7,183 nt of DNA, from positions 1-7,183 of the forward strand of contig SMYQ01000058.1 of NCBI GenBank assembly GCA_007050885.1, in the 5' to 3' direction. The position numbers were made by a program, and so were the translations under genes. Of this stretch, positions 1 through 4,334 are shown in pieces. How positions within the stretch are numbered: the stretch's first letter is position 1; each line of letters begins with the position of its first letter. Origin of the DNA: Candidatus Bathyarchaeota archaeon. Its GTDB lineage: Archaea; Thermoproteota; Bathyarchaeia; 40CM-2-53-6; RBG-13-38-9. Below the pieces are notes generated by a model. It was not told where the DNA came from, made no database searches, and was given only the letters and a program-made list of their open reading frames with translations.

Positions 1-1086
1 GGCGTATTACCCTTTTTTATTATAAAAGAGCTAGGCGCAACTGCGGCGATTCTTGGTATTATTGAAGGTTTGGCCGAAGCTGTGAACTATTTTTTTAGAG
101 TTATTTCAGGTGTATTAACCGATAAGATTGGTAGAAGAAAACCATTTGTATTACTAGGGTACACAATTTCTTCGATTGCCAAACCGTTTTTTGCAATTAC
201 AAGTACATGGAGTCACGCTTTCATAATTAGACTTCTTGATAGAAGTGGAAAAGGAATTAGAACTTCACCTAGAGATGCATTAATCAGTGATTCAGCAAAG
301 AAATCTGAAGCAGGGAAAGCTTTCGGGCTTCATCGTTCTTTAGATCAGATTGGGGCAGTTGGAGGCCCAATAATTGCTTTTGCTTTTATTCCTTTAATTG
401 GAATTCGTGGAATCTTCTGGCTTTCATTTATTCCAGCAGTGATAGCTTTATTGATTTTACTATTTTTTGTTCGAGATTTTAGAACCTCTCCAAAACATAG
501 AAGTGTTTTTGAGAATGCGAGAGCTGTATTAGATCGTCAGTTCATAATGCTTCTAGGTGCGTTGGCTATATTCACTATGGGTGCATACAATTTCTCATTC
601 GTGCTTTTGAAAGCAGGTTCTTTAGGCGTCAATCAAAATATAATTCCTTTGGTTTATGCATGTCTAAATGTCGCAGTGGTTATGATTGGTTTACCCGCAG
701 GGATGATGGCTGATAAAATAGGTAAAATTCCAGTTCTAATTGCAGGTTACGTGGTTTTTATTATAGCATCATTAACCGGATTATTACTGAATGGAAATCC
801 AATCTATGCTTTTCCTATAGCAATAATCTTTGGATGCTATCTGGGTATGGCTGAGACTGTGCAACGAGCTATAATACCTAATTATGCAAGTACGCAATTG
901 AAAGGAACTGCATATGCCCTCTATTATTCTATGATAGGTATTGGATCACTTATTGCTAATTCAATATTTGGGATATTATGGACGAATATTGGTTATGCGA
1001 CCGCTTTTGGGTATAGTATTATCATGGCTATTGCTGGATCAATTACACTATACATTTTTCTAACACAAAAGAAGCGCTTTGATTAA
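1..1086 (+). CDS. Major facilitator superfamily transporter, 5'-truncated by window edge
   Basis: This is an inner-membrane secondary transporter, probably a proton-coupled efflux permease or small-solute carrier; the substrate is unknown. The frame is open from base 1 to the TAA at 1084-1086, giving 361 visible residues. The text begins in what looks like the loop after TM1, so about 40 N-terminal residues probably lie outside the window. The TTG at 70 is internal, because conserved sequence continues upstream of it. MFS signature A is clear after TM2 (TDKIGRRKP, from base 118), and a second, weaker copy (ADKIGKIP, near 706-729) marks the start of the C-terminal six-helix bundle. The stretch LLDRSGKGIRTSPRDALI (about 232-285) is typical of an MFS subgroup that I associate with archaeal MJ1317-like proteins. 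About eleven hydrophobic segments are visible. The next gene follows after 85 bases, so co-transcription is possible but not shown. I am confident of the family and not of the substrate. Confidence 0.88.
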   Translation, partial: GVLPFFIIKELGATAAILGIIEGLAEAVNYFFRVISGVLTDKIGRRKPFVLLGYTISSIAKPFFAITSTWSHAFIIRLLDRSGKGIRTSPRDALISDSAKKSEAGKAFGLHRSLDQIGAVGGPIIAFAFIPLIGIRGIFWLSFIPAVIALLILLFFVRDFRTSPKHRSVFENARAVLDRQFIMLLGALAIFTMGAYNFSFVLLKAGSLGVNQNIIPLVYACLNVAVVMIGLPAGMMADKIGKIPVLIAGYVVFIIASLTGLLLNGNPIYAFPIAIIFGCYLGMAETVQRAIIPNYASTQLKGTAYALYYSMIGIGSLIANSIFGILWTNIGYATAFGYSIIMAIAGSITLYIFLTQKKRFD

Positions 1087-1101
1087 GATAGCCTAATGGG
1101 G

Positions 1102-1140
1102 TTTATATCATATTTGATAAGATAAGCTGTAAATTATAAG
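1102..1140 (+). promoter_or_regulatory. Possible TATA-type promoter region ahead of the ATP-grasp gene
   Basis: The 85-base gap after the transporter holds two TATA-like tracts: TTTATATC at 1102-1109 and TTATAAG at 1134-1140. In an archaeon, a TATA box at the second tract would place transcription start near 1160, leaving a very short leader before the GTG at 1172. Read as a bacterial promoter, TTGATA (1114-1119) and TATAAG (1135-1140) have a spacer of only 15 bases, which is poor. The background is AT-rich, so such matches are cheap. No strong hairpin or repeat is seen in the gap. Confidence 0.2.
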
Positions 1141-1171
1141 CAAATTATTTAGATTCCATTTTAAATCGAGG

Positions 1172-2395
1172 GTGCTTTCAATCCAAATTAAGAACATGCT
1201 GGCGATTGGTGCTGTTGATGTATCATCCTTGACAGCTTCGGCAAATCGTGCTGGATATTCGATATTTGCAGTAGATTTCTATGGAGATCAAGATCTTGAA
1301 AAAAACACTAAAGAAAATTTGTCAGTTTTAAGTAATTCAAATCAAGAGAATATCAAAGGTTTACACAATCTTTCTTCAATAGAACTTACTAGATTGGCAA
1401 AAATTTTGGTAAAGAATCATGATATTGATGTCTCTCTCTTATCATCTGGATTGGACGACTCATTTGATGATCTATCTGCGATAAATGATCTCGTCCCGAT
1501 CTTGGGTAATACTCCTGAGGCATTTTTGAGAGTTCGAAACAGAAATAGCTTTTTTTCGATTTTGCAAGATTTAGAAATACCTCATCCTAAAACTGAGATA
1601 GCAAAAGATCTCAAAGATGCAAAAGATATCTGTAAAAATATCGGTTTTCCTTTTTTAATAAAACCATTGGATGGATGTGGTGGTTTAGGAATAAAAAAAA
1701 TATCTACACTATATGAATTAGATGATTGGTTAAATTCAAACGAGGCTTCTATTTCAAAATGTTACATTCAAGAATACTTGGTCGGTACATCTGTTAGTGT
1801 TTCTGTGATGGCAGTCCCTGGTGAATCAATTGCATTAACTGTAAATGAGCAACTCATAGGTATGAATGATGTTGGTCAACGTGAACCTTTCGGCTATTGT
1901 GGTAATATAGTTCCCTTTACAGCATCAAGAGATATTCTTAAGAAATGTGAACATATTGCCGAGAAAGTGGTAAACCATTTCAGCTTAAAAGGTTCAAATG
2001 GAGTCGATTTAGTAATATCTGATGGCATCCCACATGTAATTGAGGTTAACCCAAGATTTCAAGGAACACTAGAATGCACAGAAAAAGCTCTAGGAATAAA
2101 TTTAGTAGAAACCCATGTGAAAGCATGCACTGAAAACATACTTCCAGATCATAGAGAACTAAAACAATCGAGTTCGAAGCATATGCGTCTTATTCTATTC
2201 GCTAAGAAACGAGCCGTTGTACCTGACCTAATTCTAAGAAAGGAATGCCGGGATATTCCACATCCAAGAACTAGAATAGAAACGGGAGAACCTGTTTGTT
2301 CCATAATCTTGGAGGGCAATGATAGAAAAAATGTTTTAATGACAGGAAAAAAAGTAGCTACTAAAATCTACGAATCACTTTCTATTTTAGATTGA
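1172..2395 (+). CDS. ATP-grasp superfamily carboxylate ligase, COG2232-like, substrate unknown
   Basis: This is a cytosolic ATP-dependent ligase that should activate a carboxylate as acyl phosphate and join it to an amine or similar nucleophile. An N-terminal Rossmann-like strand and helix (residues 9-35, with ANRAGY and AVDFYGD) leads into the ATP-grasp fold. The fold shows IKP with Lys164, the glycine-rich loop DGCGGLGI (167-174), QEYL (200-203), GVDLVI with Asp279, and the metal-binding EVNPRF (Glu291, Asn293). The C-terminal part (about 340-400), with RDIPHPRTRI and GEPVCSI, resembles the tail of archaeal COG2232 proteins, described as carboligases related to biotin carboxylase. At 407 residues it is full length for such proteins. 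The start is uncertain: GTG 1172 has GAG directly against it, while ATG 1196 would begin just at the first strand (MLAIGA); neither has a well-spaced Shine-Dalgarno. It precedes an ECF-S-like gene by 105 bases. COG2232-type genes have been noted near pterin or C1-cofactor genes elsewhere (from memory), but nothing here identifies the substrate. Confidence 0.82.
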   Translation: MLSIQIKNMLAIGAVDVSSLTASANRAGYSIFAVDFYGDQDLEKNTKENLSVLSNSNQENIKGLHNLSSIELTRLAKILVKNHDIDVSLLSSGLDDSFDDLSAINDLVPILGNTPEAFLRVRNRNSFFSILQDLEIPHPKTEIAKDLKDAKDICKNIGFPFLIKPLDGCGGLGIKKISTLYELDDWLNSNEASISKCYIQEYLVGTSVSVSVMAVPGESIALTVNEQLIGMNDVGQREPFGYCGNIVPFTASRDILKKCEHIAEKVVNHFSLKGSNGVDLVISDGIPHVIEVNPRFQGTLECTEKALGINLVETHVKACTENILPDHRELKQSSSKHMRLILFAKKRAVVPDLILRKECRDIPHPRTRIETGEPVCSIILEGNDRKNVLMTGKKVATKIYESLSILD

Positions 2396-2397
2396 AT

Positions 2398-2475
2398 ATG
2401 AAAGATATTTCGATTGAATTTTTAAACGGAAATTTTGCCGATGCGGCAGTTATTTTATTACAAGCTATTACGTAA
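2398..2475 (+). CDS. Doubtful 25-codon small ORF between ATP-grasp and membrane genes
   Basis: An ATG two bases after the ATP-grasp stop opens a 25-codon frame ending at TAA 2473-2475 (it begins MKDISIEFLNGNFADA and ends LLQAIT). The peptide is plausible in composition, with acidic and hydrophobic residues, but I recognise no family. No separate ribosome binding site is visible; the preceding gene overlies that position. Translation by re-initiation after the TGA at 2393-2395 is conceivable. A small hairpin lies inside it. It could equally be the decayed end of a former gene or simply chance in an AT-rich spacer. Confidence 0.15.
   Translation: MKDISIEFLNGNFADAAVILLQAIT
2436..2448 (+). terminator. 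Small hairpin followed by T-rich DNA, possible terminator
   Basis: TGCCG (2436-2440) and CGGCA (2444-2448) form a perfect five-pair, GC-rich stem around the three-base loop ATG. A further U-G pair is possible at 2435/2449. The 3' side runs into the T-rich GTTATTTTATTA (2449-2460). The position, about 40 bases after the ATP-grasp stop, suits a terminator or attenuator. The stem is short and the T tract is interrupted, so this is weak. Confidence 0.25.
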
Positions 2476-2500
2476 TGGTTAAAAATAAATTCTAATATCA

Positions 2501-3238
2501 GTGGTAAAATTGTGCAGCTTTCAAATAATGAAAGGCCAGCTGAGGAAATCAAAAAGAATTAGTTTGATTGTAACATTCGCAGCAGTAGCTGCGATTTTAG
2601 ATTCAATTCCAGGGATCCCTCAATTTCAGTCTGGCGTATGGTATAGCTGGATTTTTTTGGTAGTTCCTTTATTTGGTTTTATTCTCGGTCCTGGCGAGGG
2701 ATTTTTCTCTATTCTTATAGGTGTCTTAGTCGGACATTCTATCTATTCTAGAGGCATAGCTGAATTTCTATTCACTATTGGTGCTCCTGTGGGAGCAATG
2801 ATCGCTGGTATGCTTTTCCAACAAAGAAGAAGTATCCCAATAATATTCTTCACTGTTTTATTAGCATCTTATTTTCTTACTCCAATTTCATGGCAGCTAC
2901 CATTATGGGGTATGTGGGACGTTTATTTGGCATTCATAGTCCTACTGATAGTCACTATAATAAACTTCAATAAGAGTAGACTGTTGATAAATACGTTTGT
3001 CGGTCTTGAAGCAGATATTTTATTCAGGATATTTCTTTTGATACCTCTTCAGACTTATTGGCTAATTTATGGGTTTACACCTGAAGCGATGAAGGTCATT
3101 TGGGTACAAGCTGCTTTCGTAACACCAATACAGGTGGGCATAGCGATTCTTTTTACAAAGATAATTTATCCGCCGATTCAAAAAATTGTCAAAGAATTTA
3201 TCAAAACTTCTAATACCGCGCACGAAATTAAAATATGA
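2501..3238 (+). CDS. Multi-pass membrane protein resembling an ECF transporter S component
   Basis: This is an integral membrane protein of 245 residues with six to eight hydrophobic segments (about 21-38, 46-63, 66-80, 88-106, 112-128, 140-156, 167-187 and 203-221). A short basic N-terminus (KGQLRKSKR) and an early SLIVTFAAVAAILDSIPG helix recall ECF S components, as do helices rich in Gly and Pro with short loops (FILGPGEGFFS, FTIGAPVGAMIAG). S components bind vitamins or metal ions and work with a shared EcfT/EcfA module, which is not in this window. The start is unsettled: GTG 2501 gives the longest form, but ATG 2528 begins right before the basic segment. A TATA-like TTAAAAATAA (2479-2488) would put transcription start near 2510, favouring 2528. 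The gene ends 16 bases from the convergent TrkA-like gene. The membrane call is firm; the ECF assignment is inference from general look, and a family of unknown function is the main alternative. Confidence 0.72.
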   Translation: MVKLCSFQIMKGQLRKSKRISLIVTFAAVAAILDSIPGIPQFQSGVWYSWIFLVVPLFGFILGPGEGFFSILIGVLVGHSIYSRGIAEFLFTIGAPVGAMIAGMLFQQRRSIPIIFFTVLLASYFLTPISWQLPLWGMWDVYLAFIVLLIVTIINFNKSRLLINTFVGLEADILFRIFLLIPLQTYWLIYGFTPEAMKVIWVQAAFVTPIQVGIAILFTKIIYPPIQKIVKEFIKTSNTAHEIKI

Positions 3239-3254
3239 TGAGAAATAATATTTA

Positions 3255-3671
3255 TTATGCTTCGGTAGACTTTAGAATTTTCGTTAATTCGTCAACCATG
3301 AGTGCGGCACGATTAATCGCATTATCTATCCCTAAATATTTATCGAACAACCATTCATGCTTTGGATCATTGACACGCGAAACTACTCTAGGTACTTTGA
3401 ATTCATTCTTCGCTAAAAGTCCTATTGATAAGTTTTTTTCATCAATACCTGTCAGAAGTATGAGTAGATCGGCTTTATCTAGACCACTTCTACGTAAAAT
3501 CTTGAGTTTGGATCCATCGCCTTCAATTATTTCGACTTCTGGGAGCTTTAATTTCAATTCTTCAATAGTCTTAAGTCTTTTTTCAATTACTGTGACCTTA
3601 TGGCCATGTGATAATAGTTTTTGCGAAAGGTGGAATCCTACACCGCCACCGCCAACTATTACAATATACAA
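3255..3671 (-). CDS. TrkA-N (RCK_N) domain protein, single domain
   Basis: This is a cytosolic nucleotide-binding regulatory protein of 138 residues. It consists of one Rossmann RCK_N domain: MYIVIVGGGGVG (GxGxxG at 7-12), the acidic residue Glu30 at the end of strand 2 that favours NAD(H) over NADP(H), EGDGSK (50-55), TGIDEKN (74-80) and RVNDPKHEWLF (99-109), all typical of TrkA. The RCK_C domain that normally follows is absent. The frame stops soon after the usual end of the Rossmann fold, at about residue 120, so this looks like a natural short form and not a frameshift. TTG 3671 is the start: an in-frame TAG at 3680-3678 excludes anything longer, and the Shine-Dalgarno region sits just upstream. 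It is the last gene of the operon with the RCK_N+RCK_C protein and the P-type ATPase. Such proteins usually gate Trk/Ktr-type potassium uptake; the partner here is not shown. Confidence 0.88.
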   Translation of the reverse strand: MYIVIVGGGGVGFHLSQKLLSHGHKVTVIEKRLKTIEELKLKLPEVEIIEGDGSKLKILRRSGLDKADLLILLTGIDEKNLSIGLLAKNEFKVPRVVSRVNDPKHEWLFDKYLGIDNAINRAALMVDELTKILKSTEA

Positions 3672-3674
3672 TTG

Positions 3675-3688
3675 TTCCTATCACTCCT
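3675..3688 (-). promoter_or_regulatory. Shine-Dalgarno region of the short TrkA-N gene
   Basis: Read on the - strand, AGGAGTGAT (3688-3680) nearly matches the full anti-Shine-Dalgarno complement AGGAGGTGAT, and a second AGGA (3679-3676) lies four bases before the TTG start at 3671. The first copy overlaps the stop codon of the upstream gene, 12 bases from the TTG. Together they support the TTG start and efficient re-initiation within the operon. Confidence 0.6.
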
Positions 3689-4334
3689 ATTGTCCCATAA
3701 GCTCTTCAACTCTTTTCATAGCCAGAGTTGATACGGCTAGAGTAAGGGAATCATCATCCTCAAACATCATTCCATCATATGGAATAATAGCTCTGCCTTG
3801 CCTAACAACTGCAATAACTCTCACTTGTTGAGGGATGTTAACATAATCAATAGATCTTCCTACTAATGCATAGGGGACAACAAGCTCAACAATCTGAACA
3901 TCGCCACTTCCAATTGTAAGCTTTGGGTAAACATCAGGATGCACAAGTACATCTCTAATAAAGTTCGCAGCCCACTCTGTTGGTGAGATGATTGATAGTC
4001 CTAACTTCCGGTAGACTTCAGCATCGGATGGATCGAATACTCTTATAGCAATTTTAGGAACACGGAACTTATTCTTTGCTATCATGGCAATGACGGCGTT
4101 TAGACTATCACTATTCGTCACTGAAGCTAAGGCATCAGCATTCTGGATTCCTGCTTTGTCTAAGATATCTCTGTCAAGTACATCACCGTGGATGCACTGC
4201 CCTTTGAAGGCTGAGCTTAATCGATCAAAGGAGTTGCTATCTCTATCGATTACAGCCACATTATGACCTTCGGCATTTAGCAATTCAGCTAGGTATGATC
4301 CAACTCTTCCGCATCCTATAACTAAAATATTCAT
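3687..4334 (-). CDS. TrkA-family RCK protein with RCK_N and RCK_C domains
   Basis: This is a peripheral cytosolic regulator of 215 residues with the standard single-unit TrkA/KtrA layout. RCK_N (1-about 125) has MNILVIGCGRVG (GxGxxG at 7-12), Asp30 as the NAD(H)-selecting acid, HGDVLD (49-54), SVTNSDSLNA (71-80) and RVFDPSDAEVYRKLG (98-112). RCK_C (about 135-215) includes VQIVELVVP, the glycine after ALV (Gly159) and the closing strand DDSLTLAV. In known systems RCK proteins bind NAD(H) or adenine nucleotides and gate TrkH/KtrB channels. The ATG at 4334 overlaps the ATPase stop as ATGA, and GAGGA (4345-4341) lies six bases upstream, so translation is probably coupled to the pump. A shorter RCK_N-only paralogue follows after 15 bases; paired TrkA genes are known elsewhere, such as mycobacterial ceoB/ceoC. 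No channel gene accompanies them here, so the regulated transporter is unproven. Confidence 0.92.
   Translation of the reverse strand: MNILVIGCGRVGSYLAELLNAEGHNVAVIDRDSNSFDRLSSAFKGQCIHGDVLDRDILDKAGIQNADALASVTNSDSLNAVIAMIAKNKFRVPKIAIRVFDPSDAEVYRKLGLSIISPTEWAANFIRDVLVHPDVYPKLTIGSGDVQIVELVVPYALVGRSIDYVNIPQQVRVIAVVRQGRAIIPYDGMMFEDDDSLTLAVSTLAMKRVEELMGQ

Noticed and set aside
70..72. TTG as a possible start of the transporter gene
   Set aside because: The same frame continues upstream to base 1 with conserved MFS sequence around TM1-TM2, so the gene is cut by the window edge and the TTG is internal.
1172..2395. Assignment as MfnD or another named cofactor ligase
   Set aside because: The ATP-grasp fold is shared by many ligases, and nothing in the sequence or neighbours points to a specific substrate, so no gene symbol is given.
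3235..3831. Long + strand open frame overlapping both TrkA-like genes
   Set aside because: It is antisense to two clear RCK genes. Its product is Ser/Thr-rich with no domain features, as expected for a shadow frame.
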